A stretch of 64,000 nucleotides of DNA from DASSQJ01 sp963726295 (GCA_963726295.1 CAVSBW010000001.1:248001-312000); one strand, 5' to 3'; numbered from the stretch's first letter, positions 1-8,025 are shown. Notes: a model not told the origin generated them from the letters alone. Numbers and translations: made by a program.

Positions 1-1
1 C

Positions 2-523
2 GACGAGCTGCTCGCCGAGCTGTCCGGCCCGACGATGCGCGAGCTCGGCGACGTGACCGGAGAGACGGTCAACCTCGGGGTGCCCCGGTTCGGCACCGTG
101 GTCCAGGTGGCCCAGGTCGAGTCGGCCTACTACCTCGGCTCGCGCGACTGGGTGGGCACCGACGTCCCGGCACACGCCTCCGCCCTCGGCAAGGTCCTCT
201 ACGCGCACGGCGCGATCCCGGCGCCCACCGGTCGGCTGGAGGCTCCGAGCCCGGGCGCGATCACCACCGGCGCCGAGCTGTCCGCACAGCTCCCCGGCAT
301 CCGGCGCGACGGGTTCGCCACCACGGTCGACGAGCTCGAGCCGGGCCTGACCGGGGTCGCGGCCCCGGTCCGCCGCCGCGGCACGGTGGTGGCGGCGCTC
401 GGCATCTCCGGACCCACCTCCCGACTCTCCGCCGAGCTCGCGTCCACGGGCGCTCTCGTCGCCAGCCACGCCGCGGCCCTGTCGGCCCGGCTCGAGGACC
501 ACCCACACGAAGGAGCGGCATGA
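2..523 (+). CDS. IclR-family transcriptional regulator, C-terminal part
   Basis: The gene is cut by the left edge; an open frame runs in from base 2 and stops at 523. What remains is the IclR effector-binding domain: VNLGVPRFGTVVQVAQVES followed by a region with DVPAHASALGKVLYA, a typical IclR stretch, and near the end GVAAPVRRRGTVVAALGISG. The N-terminal winged-helix domain lies outside the window. Its stop overlaps the start of the corrinoid-protein gene (ATGA) with AAGGAG just upstream, so it is co-translated with the C1 operon and probably regulates it. The effector is unknown. Confidence 0.85.
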   Translation, partial: DELLAELSGPTMRELGDVTGETVNLGVPRFGTVVQVAQVESAYYLGSRDWVGTDVPAHASALGKVLYAHGAIPAPTGRLEAPSPGAITTGAELSAQLPGIRRDGFATTVDELEPGLTGVAAPVRRRGTVVAALGISGPTSRLSAELASTGALVASHAAALSARLEDHPHEGAA

Positions 524-1191
524 CACCGGACGAGATCCTCAAGGGCCTCTACGACCAGACCCTCGTCGGCAACGGCCCGGCGGTGCTCGACCTGACCCAC
601 CAGGCCCTGGGGCAGGACATGGCACCGGGGTCCCTGCTCTTCGACGCGCTGATCCCGGCGCTGGAGGAGGTCGGTGCGCGGTTCGAGCGCGGCGACTTCT
701 TCGTGCCCGAGATGCTCATCGCCGGGCGGGCCATGGCCGGGGCCATGGAGGTGCTGCGGCCGCTGCTCGCCGACACCGGGGTCGAGACCATCGGCAAGTT
801 CCTCATGGGGACGGTCAAGGGCGACGTGCACGACATCGGCAAGAACCTCGTCAACATCATGCTCGAGGGGGCCGGGTTCGAGGTCATCGACCTCGGTGTG
901 CAGGTGGCGCCGGAGAAGTTCGTGGCCGCCATCGAGGAACACCACCCCGACATCGTCGGCTTCTCGGCGTTCCTCACCACGACGATGCCGATGTTCAAGG
1001 CGAACCTCAACGCCCTCGAGAAGGCCGGCCTGCGCGACTCGGTCATCGTGATGGTCGGCGGCGCGCCGGTCACCCAGGAGTACGCGGACGCCGTCGGGGC
1101 CGACGGGTACGCCGCCGACGCCTCCGCGACCGTCAAGCGGGCCAAGGCCCTGCTCGGGGAGCGTCGGCGTCGGGCGAAGGTGCTCACATGA
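520..1191 (+). CDS. Methyltransferase cognate corrinoid protein (MtbC/MtqC type)
   Basis: This 223-residue protein carries the cobamide cofactor that shuttles a methyl group between a substrate methyltransferase and a pterin methyltransferase. Residues 1-90 match the helical cap of B12-binding methionine-synthase-like proteins. The Rossmann-type B12 domain follows, with GDVHDIGKN at 101-109; His104 is the predicted lower cobalt ligand in the DxHxxG motif. VGFSAFLTTTMPMF and VMVGGAPV complete the B12 fold. ATG 520 overlaps the IclR stop and has AAGGAG seven bases upstream. It overlaps the next gene by 4 bases. The substrate-specific partner (MttB-like or similar) is not in the window, so the methyl donor cannot be named. 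Confidence 0.93.
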   Translation: MTPDEILKGLYDQTLVGNGPAVLDLTHQALGQDMAPGSLLFDALIPALEEVGARFERGDFFVPEMLIAGRAMAGAMEVLRPLLADTGVETIGKFLMGTVKGDVHDIGKNLVNIMLEGAGFEVIDLGVQVAPEKFVAAIEEHHPDIVGFSAFLTTTMPMFKANLNALEKAGLRDSVIVMVGGAPVTQEYADAVGADGYAADASATVKRAKALLGERRRRAKVLT

Positions 1192-2123
1192 GCGCCCCGC
1201 TGCGACACACGGTCCTGCGCTCGGCGACCAAGGAGGTCGTGGTCGGCGCCGACCAGCCGTTCTGCGTCATCGGCGAGCGGATCAACCCCACCGGTCGCCC
1301 GGTGTTGCAGGCGGCGCTGCGCGAGGGCGACCTGTCGCTCGTGGCCAAGGACGTCGCCTCGCAGGTGGCCGGCGGCGCGAACGTCCTCGACATCAACATG
1401 GGCGTGCCGCTCACCGACGAGGCCGAGCTGCTCGTCAAGGCGATCCGCGTGGTCCAGTCGCTCACCGACCTGCCCGTCTGCATCGACTCCTCGGTGGTCG
1501 AGGCGCTCGAGGCGGGTCTGGCGGCCTACCAGGGCCGGGCACTGGTCAACTCGGTGACGGCCGAGGACGAGCGGCTCGCCGCCATCCTGCCGCTCGTCAA
1601 GAAGTACGACGCCGCGGTCGTGGCCCTGCCCAACGACGAGGACGAGATCCCGATGGAGGCCGGCAAGCGGCTGGCGCTCACCGAGAAGATCGTCCGGGTC
1701 GCCACGGAGGAGTACGGCATCGCGATCGACGACATCGTGATCGACCCGCTGGCCATGCCGATCGGGGCCGACTCCACGGTCGGGCGGACCACGCTGGAGA
1801 CCATCCGCGGCATCCGGGAACGGTGGGGCCTGAACATGACGTGCGGCGCGTCCAACGTCAGCTTCGGGATGCCCGGGCGCCACGCGATCAACGCGGCCTG
1901 GCTCCCGCTGGCCATGTCGGCCGGGATGACCAGCGCCATCATGGACGCCCGCACGCCCCACGTCGTCGACGCGGTCCGAGCCGCCGACCTGCTGCTCGGC
2001 AACGACGAGTGGGGGATGGCGTGGATCTCCACCCACCGCGCGCGGCAGGCCGAGGCAGCGGCCGCGGAGGCCGCGCAGACGGCGGCCGCTGGGACGGCAG
2101 CGCAGGGAGCCGGCCCGGCGTGA
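1188..2123 (+). CDS. Dihydropteroate-synthase-like methyltetrahydrofolate:corrinoid methyltransferase
   Basis: This 311-residue protein belongs to the pterin-binding TIM-barrel family (MeTr, MtqA, MtrH-like). It shows VIGERINPTGRPVLQAAL, GGANVLDINMGVP, DLPVCIDSSVVEALEAGL and the barrel segment DDIVIDPLAMPIG. In such systems it transfers methyl between corrinoid and tetrahydrofolate; given the linked MTHFR, the likely direction is methyl-corrinoid to methyl-THF. It overlaps the corrinoid gene upstream and the reactivase downstream (GTGA), so the three are translationally coupled. The last 25 residues are a low-complexity alanine/glutamate-rich tail. Confidence 0.9.
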   Translation: MSAPLRHTVLRSATKEVVVGADQPFCVIGERINPTGRPVLQAALREGDLSLVAKDVASQVAGGANVLDINMGVPLTDEAELLVKAIRVVQSLTDLPVCIDSSVVEALEAGLAAYQGRALVNSVTAEDERLAAILPLVKKYDAAVVALPNDEDEIPMEAGKRLALTEKIVRVATEEYGIAIDDIVIDPLAMPIGADSTVGRTTLETIRGIRERWGLNMTCGASNVSFGMPGRHAINAAWLPLAMSAGMTSAIMDARTPHVVDAVRAADLLLGNDEWGMAWISTHRARQAEAAAAEAAQTAAAGTAAQGAGPA

Positions 2124-4093
2124 CCGACACCTCGGGGCCCAACCTGCCCTTCGGCGACGTCGTCGAGGGACTGCACCGGGAAGGCCTCCTCGAGCCACCG
2201 GCCCCGCTGGTGCCCGAGCCGGAGCCCGGTCCCGAGGGCGTCGGCCGCGTGACGCTGACCTTCACGCCGGCCGAGCGGACCGTGCGGGTGCCACCCGGGG
2301 TGTCGGTGTTCGACGCGGCGTCGTGGAACGGCATCGCCATCGACTCCACGTGCGGCGGTCACGGCACCTGCCGCAAGTGCCGCGTCCGCCTCACCGCCGG
2401 CACCGCCCCCGTGACCCGGCACGACGCCCGCACCTTCACCACCGAGCAGCTGGAGGGCGGCTGGCGCCTGGCCTGCCTCGTCGGCGCCGCCTACGACCTC
2501 ACCGTCGAGGTCCCGCCGCTCGTCACCCGCCCCAAGGCGTCGACCGTCGGCGTCGGGCGGCAGGTCATCCTGCGCCCGTCCGTGCAGAAGCGCTACGTCG
2601 AGCTGGACGAGCCGACCCTCGCCGACCAGCGCACCGACCTCGCGCGGCTGCGCGACGCCGTCGACGACCTCACCCTCCAGCCCGACCTGTACGCGCTGCG
2701 GCGGCTGCCCGTCGTGCTGCGGCGAAGCGACTTCAAGGTGACTGCCGTCGTCGTCGACGAGTCGCTCGTCGACATCCAGCCGGGGGACACCACGGGGCGG
2801 CGGCACGCCATCGCCTACGACCTCGGCACGACCACGGTCGTCGCCACCCTGCTCGACCTCGAGACCGGGACCCCCGTCGCGGTGGCATCGGTGCTCAACC
2901 GCCAGCAGCCGTTCGGCGGTGATGTCATCACGCGGATCAGCGCGACCATGATGGACCCCGGGACGCTGCCGCGACTCACCGCCCTCGCCCGCGAGACCCT
3001 CGCTGAGCTCGCCGCCGAGGTGTGCGACGAGGGCGGGGTCGACGCGGACGAGGTGTACGAGGTCGCCCTTGCCGGCAACGCGACGATGACGGCCCTGCTC
3101 CTCGGCGTCGACCCGGAGCCCCTCGGGGTGGCGCCGTTCGTGGCGGCGACGGCCGACTGGCCGATGCTGCTCGCGAGCGACCTCGGGCTGACCCTTCATC
3201 CGGGAGCCCGCGCGGTGGTCTTCCCGGCCCTGGGGGCGTACGTGGGCGGCGACATCGTGGCGGGGATGCTCGCGAGTGGGCTCGACCGCGACAAGCGCGT
3301 CCGCCTGTTCATCGACGTCGGCACCAACTGCGAGATCGCGCTCACCGACGGCGAGCGCATCGTCACCACCGCCGCGCCCGCCGGGCCGGCCTTCGAGGGC
3401 GGCGCCATCCGGTGCGGCATGCGGGCGGCAGAGGGCGCGGTCGAGGTGGTCCGCCTCGACCCCGACACCGTCGACCCGGCGTCGGCCGTGGTCGTCGAGG
3501 TCATCGGCGACGTCGAGGCCCGCGGGCTCTGCGGCTCCGGACTCGTCGACGCCGTGTCCGAGCTCGTGCGGGTCGGGCTCCTCGACGCCACGGGGCGGTT
3601 CGTGCCCGACGAGGCGGCCGCGCACGTCGCGCCGGCGCTCGCGGACCGGATGGCGACCGTCGGGGACGGCGAGCGGGTCTTCGTCCTCCACCGGCCGACG
3701 CCCGACGCCCCGGCCGCGGAGTCGGTCTACCTGTCGCAGCGCGACGTCCGCGAGCTCCAGTTCGCCAAGGCCGCGATCTCCACCGGCTGGACCCTGCTGC
3801 TGGAGGAGCTCGGGCTCGACCCCTCGGAGGTGCAGCAGGTGCTCCTGGCCGGCTCCTTCGGGTCCTACCTGTCACCGGCGTCCGCCGTGCGCATCGGGCT
3901 CGTGCCCACCCTCTCGGTGCTGCGGATCGTCTCTGCCGGCAACGTCGCCGGCGAGGGCGCGAAGATGGTGCTGCTCTCGGCCCCGGAGCGGGCCGGAGCC
4001 GACGCGCTGCTCGAGGAGGTGCGCTATGTCGAGCTCTCCGACCGCCCCGACTTCAACGACCGGTTCGTCGACCTGCTCGCCTTCCCCACCTGA
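2120..4093 (+). CDS. RACo-type corrinoid activation protein (2Fe-2S plus ASKHA ATPase, DUF4445)
   Basis: I take GTG 2120, overlapping the previous stop, giving 657 residues. Residues 43-125 are a plant-type 2Fe-2S ferredoxin domain with cysteines at 78, 84, 87 and 119 (Cx5Cx2C plus a distal Cys). The rest is the actin-like ATPase fold of reductive activators of corrinoid proteins (RACo, RamA): AIAYDLGTTTVVATLLDL, LFIDVGTNCEIALTDG, GLCGSGLVDAVSEL, VLLAGSFGSYLSP and AGNVAGEGAKMVLLS. These enzymes use ATP to re-reduce cob(II)alamin formed by accidental oxidation of the corrinoid protein. Position directly after the corrinoid and pterin methyltransferase genes fits that role. Confidence 0.92.
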   Translation: MTDTSGPNLPFGDVVEGLHREGLLEPPAPLVPEPEPGPEGVGRVTLTFTPAERTVRVPPGVSVFDAASWNGIAIDSTCGGHGTCRKCRVRLTAGTAPVTRHDARTFTTEQLEGGWRLACLVGAAYDLTVEVPPLVTRPKASTVGVGRQVILRPSVQKRYVELDEPTLADQRTDLARLRDAVDDLTLQPDLYALRRLPVVLRRSDFKVTAVVVDESLVDIQPGDTTGRRHAIAYDLGTTTVVATLLDLETGTPVAVASVLNRQQPFGGDVITRISATMMDPGTLPRLTALARETLAELAAEVCDEGGVDADEVYEVALAGNATMTALLLGVDPEPLGVAPFVAATADWPMLLASDLGLTLHPGARAVVFPALGAYVGGDIVAGMLASGLDRDKRVRLFIDVGTNCEIALTDGERIVTTAAPAGPAFEGGAIRCGMRAAEGAVEVVRLDPDTVDPASAVVVEVIGDVEARGLCGSGLVDAVSELVRVGLLDATGRFVPDEAAAHVAPALADRMATVGDGERVFVLHRPTPDAPAAESVYLSQRDVRELQFAKAAISTGWTLLLEELGLDPSEVQQVLLAGSFGSYLSPASAVRIGLVPTLSVLRIVSAGNVAGEGAKMVLLSAPERAGADALLEEVRYVELSDRPDFNDRFVDLLAFPT

Positions 4094-4697
4094 GCCACGG
4101 GTCGCCGTCGTCGCCTGCGGGGCCATCGCCCAGCCGGCGGCCGAGGCGGCCGCGCGGAACGGCTGGGCCCTCGACGTCCATCCGCTGCCGCCCCTGCTCC
4201 ACAACCGGCCGGAGCGGATCGCGGGCGCGGTCGAGGCGCTCGCCGCCGACCTCGCCCATCGCTACGGCCGCGTCGTCGTCGGGTACGCCGACTGCGGCAC
4301 CTACGGGGCCCTCGACGAGGTCTGCGAGCGGCTCGGCCTGGAGCGCCTGCCCGGCCTGCACTGTTACGACCTCTACGCGGGCCCCGCGACGGTCGAGGCC
4401 ATCGCCGCCGAGGAGCCCGGCACCTACCTGCTCACCGACTTCCTGGTCAGGTCGTTCTCGCGCACGGTGCTCCAGGAGCTCGGCCTCGACCGGCACCCCG
4501 AGCTGCGCGAGGACTACTTCCGCCACTACCGGAGGGTGGTCTGGCTCGTGCAGACGCGCGACCCGGGGCAGCGGGCCGAGCTCCGTCGCCTCGCCGAGGA
4601 CGCGGCCGGCCGCATCGGATTGCCCCTCGAGGTGCGGATGACGGGCACGGGCGGGCTCGAGCGCGCGCTGGCGGCCCTCGTCACGCCAGCCGGGTAG
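4026..4697 (+). CDS. DUF1638 domain protein
   Basis: The protein is 223 residues from ATG 4026, which has GAGGAGGTG eight bases upstream and sits 68 bases inside the end of the reactivase gene; no other in-frame start lies between there and the conserved region. Conserved segments are RVAVVACGAIAQ, VVVGYADCGTYGALDEVC and LHCYDLYAGP, with cysteines at 31, 90, 100 and 113 that could bind metal or act as thiols. DUF1638 proteins recur beside corrinoid methyltransferase genes, but I know of no assigned activity. Tight coupling suggests a role in corrinoid methyl transfer or cofactor handling. Confidence 0.85.
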   Translation: MSSSPTAPTSTTGSSTCSPSPPEPRVAVVACGAIAQPAAEAAARNGWALDVHPLPPLLHNRPERIAGAVEALAADLAHRYGRVVVGYADCGTYGALDEVCERLGLERLPGLHCYDLYAGPATVEAIAAEEPGTYLLTDFLVRSFSRTVLQELGLDRHPELREDYFRHYRRVVWLVQTRDPGQRAELRRLAEDAAGRIGLPLEVRMTGTGGLERALAALVTPAG

Positions 4698-4751
4698 CGG
4701 GGTCGGCGGTGCGGCCGGGCGTTCGACCGAGCGCTGTGGGGCGACGGGAAC

Positions 4752-4792
4752 CTTCACCGAAGGACGCCGTCGCTTCCCCTCGCTCGGTGAAG
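4752..4792. terminator. Weak inverted repeat between convergent genes
   Basis: CTTCACCGA at 4752-4760 is complementary to TCGGTGAAG at 4784-4792 with a 23-base loop. It lies between the convergent DUF1638 and homocysteine methyltransferase genes. The long loop and absent T-run make it a poor intrinsic terminator, so the call is tentative. Confidence 0.25.
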
Positions 4793-4824
4793 CTTCCGGC
4801 ATCCGGAGAGAAAGTTGGCGGCGG

Positions 4825-5709
4825 TCAGGTGGCGGCGAGAGCCTCGGCGATGGCCTGGGTGTGGGCCGGTGCCGACCCGCAGCACGAGCCGATGACGTCG
4901 ATGCCGAGCTCGCGCAGCCGGACCGCGTGCTCGGCCATCCCCTCCGGTCCCACCGGGTAGACGACGCGGTCCCCGCGGATCTCGGGGAGGCCGGCGTTCG
5001 ACTGCGCGAGGAGCAGCATCCCCTCCGGCCGGGCCGCCACCAGCTGCTCCGCGACGACCAGCATGTCCTCCGGGCCGCGGCCGCAGTTGGCACCGACCGC
5101 GTCGACGCCCTCGTCGGCGAGGGCCCGGACCGCGGCGGCGGGCGCCAGACCCATCATCGTGCGCAGGTTGGTGTCGAAGGAGAAGGTGACCGCCACCGGC
5201 AGGTCCGGGGCGACCTCGCGCACGGCCGCGACGGCGGCGCGCGCCTCCTCGAGGTCGCTCATCGTCTCGATCAGCGCGAAGTCGACGCCGCCGGCCACGA
5301 GGCCGCGCACCTGCTCGGCGAACACCGCCCGCGCGTCGTCGGCGGTGAGCGTGCCGAGGGGCGCCAGCAGCTCACCGGTCGGCCCGATGTTGCCCGCGAC
5401 GAGGACGCCGTGCCGGTCGGCGACCGCCCTGGCCAGCGCGGCACCGGCCCGGCTGACCTCCTCGGCCCGGCCGGAGAGACCGTGCGCGGCGAGCCGCAGC
5501 TCGTTGGCGCCGAAGGTGTTGCTGACGAGGATGCGGGCGCCGGCCTCGGCGTACTCCTCGTGGAGCGCGGTGACGGCCTCGGGGCGGGTGAGGTTCCACT
5601 CCTCCGCACACTCGCCGGCGGGCAGGCCGCGTTCCTGCAGCAGCCACCCCCAGCCACCGTCGGCGACGGCAGGACGTCCGGAGAGGAGGGTGGTCAGTCG
5701 GTTGCTCAC
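4825..5709 (-). CDS. Homocysteine S-methyltransferase family protein (BHMT-like)
   Basis: This is a 294-residue, single-domain enzyme of the zinc-dependent methyltransferase family that methylates homocysteine to methionine. Visible motifs are VADGGWGWLLQERG at the N-terminus, SNTFGANELRL, AGNIGPTGELL, the zinc ligand cysteine in VGANCGRGPED, and the paired cysteines in VIGSCCGSAP near the C-terminus. The start is GTG 5709, six bases after a TAGCGT hexamer on the minus strand, suggesting its own leaderless promoter although metF lies only 27 bases upstream. The methyl donor could be a betaine, S-methylmethionine or another compound. Confidence 0.88.
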   Translation of the reverse strand: MSNRLTTLLSGRPAVADGGWGWLLQERGLPAGECAEEWNLTRPEAVTALHEEYAEAGARILVSNTFGANELRLAAHGLSGRAEEVSRAGAALARAVADRHGVLVAGNIGPTGELLAPLGTLTADDARAVFAEQVRGLVAGGVDFALIETMSDLEEARAAVAAVREVAPDLPVAVTFSFDTNLRTMMGLAPAAAVRALADEGVDAVGANCGRGPEDMLVVAEQLVAARPEGMLLLAQSNAGLPEIRGDRVVYPVGPEGMAEHAVRLRELGIDVIGSCCGSAPAHTQAIAEALAAT

Positions 5710-5736
5710 GGCACCACGCTAGGCCGAACCGGGGAG

Positions 5737-6600
5737 TCAGCGCGGACGGGTCCGCGCGGTGACCGCGTCCGCGAGCATCCGCTGCCGCCAGGCCTCGACG
5801 ACCTCGACCTGGTTGAAGGTGAACAGGTGCAGCCCCTCGATGGCCAGGGCGGGGTTGGCCGAGAGCGCGGCCACGCGGCTGACGAAACGGTCGGTGGAGA
5901 ACCCCGGGGCGGCGATCCGTGCGAAGACCGAGCGCTGCTTGCGGAGGAAGCGCAGCGACTCGCCGACCCCGATCTTGCCGGCCATCCCGAGCAGCTTGGT
6001 GCGCTCGACCGGGCCGGGGACCCCCACGAGGATCGGGAGCTCGACGCGGCGCCGGCGCAGGCGCTCGCACCAGGTGCCGACGTGCTCGGCGTCGAAGGTC
6101 ATGTTGGAGACGATGTGGGTGGCGTACCTGCGCTTGTCCCACATGGACTGGACCGTCACGTCGTCGTCGATGCTCGGGTGCGACTCCGGGTAGCCGGTGA
6201 TGCCGACGTGGGTGAACGGGTGGTCCATGTCCTGGAGGTCCACGAGCAGGTCGAGCGCCGCGGCGTATTCACCGGCCGGCGGGTCGGCGTCGCCACCGGG
6301 CACGAAGACACCGGTGACGCCCGCGGACCGCAGCCGGTCGACGACCTCGGCCAGCTCGGCACGGCCGGTGACCATCCGCGCGGCGACGTGGGGGACCACG
6401 GTGTAGCCGGCCCCGGCCAGCGTGGTCGCCACCTGGAGAGTCGCCTCGAGGCCCTTCGAGGGGGCGGCCGTGACGGTGAGCGTCGTCGTGGTCGGCACGT
6501 GCGCTCGCACGGAGTCGACGATGGAGGCGGTAGGCATCACCTCGTAGCGCGCCCCCTCGAGCAGGCGCACCAGGGCGACGGTGGGTAGTTCGTTGCTCAT
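5737..6600 (-). CDS. metF: Methylenetetrahydrofolate reductase (MetF family)
   Basis: This 287-residue FAD-dependent TIM-barrel enzyme interconverts 5,10-methylene-THF and 5-methyl-THF. Supporting segments are EVMPTASIVDSVRAHVP, PHVAARMV, GVFVPGGDADPPAGEY, HVGITGYPESHPSI (the family's ITGYPE-type flavin region), VSNMTFDAEHVGTWCERLR and GLHLFTFNQVEVVEAWR at the C-terminus. It lacks the eukaryotic regulatory domain. Beside the corrinoid module it would let methyl-THF made from a demethylated substrate be oxidised or recycled, while the downstream homocysteine methyltransferase makes methionine. ATG 6600 is preceded by a promoter overlapped by an inverted repeat. Confidence 0.88.
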   Translation of the reverse strand: MSNELPTVALVRLLEGARYEVMPTASIVDSVRAHVPTTTTLTVTAAPSKGLEATLQVATTLAGAGYTVVPHVAARMVTGRAELAEVVDRLRSAGVTGVFVPGGDADPPAGEYAAALDLLVDLQDMDHPFTHVGITGYPESHPSIDDDVTVQSMWDKRRYATHIVSNMTFDAEHVGTWCERLRRRRVELPILVGVPGPVERTKLLGMAGKIGVGESLRFLRKQRSVFARIAAPGFSTDRFVSRVAALSANPALAIEGLHLFTFNQVEVVEAWRQRMLADAVTARTRPR

Positions 6601-6628
6601 CCCGCAACCTGTCTCGTCATACGCACCA

Positions 6629-6648
6629 AAGCCCTCAGCCTAGGGCTT
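6629..6648 (-). promoter_or_regulatory. Inverted repeat over the predicted metF promoter
   Basis: AAGCCCT at 6629-6635 and AGGGCTT at 6642-6648 form a perfect 7-bp inverted repeat with a 6-base spacer. On the minus strand a TAGGCT hexamer, a plausible -10 box, lies across the spacer about 35 bases before the metF start. A protein bound here would block metF transcription. The binding protein is unknown; the IclR regulator or a methionine/THF-responsive factor are guesses. Confidence 0.45.
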
Positions 6649-6777
6649 AGAGGGAGGGGACGGAAGGGGAGCGTGACGTGGTGATACGCGTTCGCCCCCC
6701 GGCCGGGAGGGTGCGCCGGCGGCGGGGGGCGGAGGAGCGTCGCGGACGGCGCCGTCGGGCGGCGCCGCGCGGGTCCG

Positions 6778-7041
6778 TCAGAGGCCGGCGACGGTGCGCT
6801 CGGGGCCCGCCTGGCGCACGAGGTGACGGCGCAGGTTGTCGAGGAGGATGGTCCGGATGAGCGGTGCGTCCGAGGCTGCCGCACCCTGCTCGTCCTGGTC
6901 GTCGAGGGTGGCGAGGAGGTCCTCGATCTCGGACGGGCAGGTGTAGGCGGAGAGCTCGCGTCGCAGCGCGTGCTCGTGCGCCCGCGCCTCGCGGCGCGCC
7001 CGCAGCTCGTCCCGGACGGTGGTCCACCTGGTGCTCGTCAT
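6778..7041 (-). CDS. Small conserved-looking hypothetical protein
   Basis: The gene encodes 87 residues from ATG 7041 to a stop at 6778. The protein is charged and predicted helical, rich in Arg and Glu (ELRARREARAHEHALRREL), with one cysteine in YTCPSEIEDLL and an amphipathic C-terminal half (LIRTILLDNLRRHLVRQ). No domain is recognised and no membrane segment is seen. It is divergent from the LysR gene 75 bases away and may be its target, since divergent neighbours are commonly controlled by LysR proteins. Coding status rests on the good start and codon pattern. Confidence 0.6.
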   Translation of the reverse strand: MTSTRWTTVRDELRARREARAHEHALRRELSAYTCPSEIEDLLATLDDQDEQGAAASDAPLIRTILLDNLRRHLVRQAGPERTVAGL

Positions 7042-7087
7042 GTGTCCAGTGTGGGACGCCCTGATCCATGCGTCCAATGAATCTGGA

Positions 7088-7110
7088 GCATGTAAAACAT
7101 GCACTAGCCT
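7088..7110 (+). promoter_or_regulatory. Palindromic operator and leaderless promoter of the LysR gene
   Basis: GCATGT-AAA-ACATGC at 7088-7102 is a perfect 15-base dyad in otherwise GC-rich DNA. It is followed immediately by a TAGCCT hexamer at 7105-7110, six bases before ATG 7117. The dyad therefore occupies the -35/-10 spacer of the lysR promoter and lies in the divergent region shared with the 87-residue gene. Its T-N11-A-like symmetry suits a LysR autoregulatory site. Confidence 0.6.
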
Positions 7111-7116
7111 CATGGG

Positions 7117-8025
7117 ATGGAGACCGATGCGCTGCGGTGGTTCCAGCTCGTCGCCGACGGCTACACGGTCACCGAGGTCAGTGACATCTTCGGGGTCAGC
7201 CAACCCGGCGTCTCCCGCGCGCTGGAGCGGCTGGCCCACGAGGTGGGGACCCCGCTGTTGCAGCGCTCGGGGCGGGTGCTGCGGATGACGCGGGCGGGCA
7301 CGGCCTTCAAGCGGCACGTCGACTCGCTCGTCAACGACCTCGACGACGGGCTCGCCGCCGTCAACGCCCTCCTCGACCCCGAGATGGGGACGGTCGGCCT
7401 GGCCTTCCCGCTGAGCCTGGGGTCGTGGCTGGTCCCGGGGCTCGTCGGCGGCTTCCGGCAGCACCATCCCGGCGTCCGGGTGGTGCTCTCCGGCACCTCG
7501 GTGGGCGAGCCGGGCCGTCCGTCCCGCGAGCTGACGTCGCGCGCGGCCGACCTCGAGCTCACCGCCCACCGCGTGCGCGTGGCGGGCGTCGCCTGGCGAC
7601 GGGTGCTGCAGGAGAGGCTCGTCCTCGCGGTACCGCTCCGGCACCCCCTCGCCGGCCGGCAGTCGGTGACCCTGGACGAGGTCGCCGACGAGGCGTTCGT
7701 CCTGCGCCGGGCGCCGTCGCGAATGCGCGAGACGGTGCTCGACCTGTGCAGCTCCGCCGGCATCGAGCCCGAGGTGGCCTACGAGGCGGACGACCTGCCG
7801 ACGGTCCGCGGTTTCGTCGCGGCGGGACTGGGGGTCTCGGTGGTCCCCGCCCAGGGGCTCCGGGTGCCCACGACGTTCGCGCGCACCCGGCTGGTCGCGC
7901 TCGGCGACGAGGGGGCGCACCGCGAGGTCGGGCTGGCGTGGCTCGAGGACCGGCGCCTGCTGCCGTCCGCCGAGGCCTTCCGGCGGTTCGTGCTCACCCG
8001 GGGTGACGGGGTGGTCGCGCCGTGA
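7117..8025 (+). CDS. LysR-family transcriptional regulator
   Basis: This is a 302-residue regulator of normal LysR length. The N-terminal helix-turn-helix spans about residues 3-60 (VTEVSDIFGVSQPGVSRALE, then LLQRSGRVLRMTRAG). The substrate-binding domain follows from about residue 88 (GTVGLAFPLSLGSWLVPGLV, RHPLAGRQSVTLDEVADEAF, VRGFVAAGLGVSVVP). ATG 7117 is six bases after a TAGCCT -10 box, so the mRNA is probably leaderless, and a perfect dyad sits just upstream. The ligand is unknown. A similar LysR gene next to ParA and RhlE genes is common in related actinobacteria as far as I recall. Confidence 0.9.
   Translation: METDALRWFQLVADGYTVTEVSDIFGVSQPGVSRALERLAHEVGTPLLQRSGRVLRMTRAGTAFKRHVDSLVNDLDDGLAAVNALLDPEMGTVGLAFPLSLGSWLVPGLVGGFRQHHPGVRVVLSGTSVGEPGRPSRELTSRAADLELTAHRVRVAGVAWRRVLQERLVLAVPLRHPLAGRQSVTLDEVADEAFVLRRAPSRMRETVLDLCSSAGIEPEVAYEADDLPTVRGFVAAGLGVSVVPAQGLRVPTTFARTRLVALGDEGAHREVGLAWLEDRRLLPSAEAFRRFVLTRGDGVVAP

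Noticed and set aside
549..2198. Long minus-strand open frames antisense to the corrinoid operon and elsewhere
   Set aside because: They are Arg/Pro/Gly-rich reading shadows of high-GC genes, overlap well-supported genes completely and show no domain.
2..6600. Cobalamin riboswitch expected near corrinoid genes
   Set aside because: No B12-box-like segment or long leader is present; genes overlap, and the true operon start lies outside the window.
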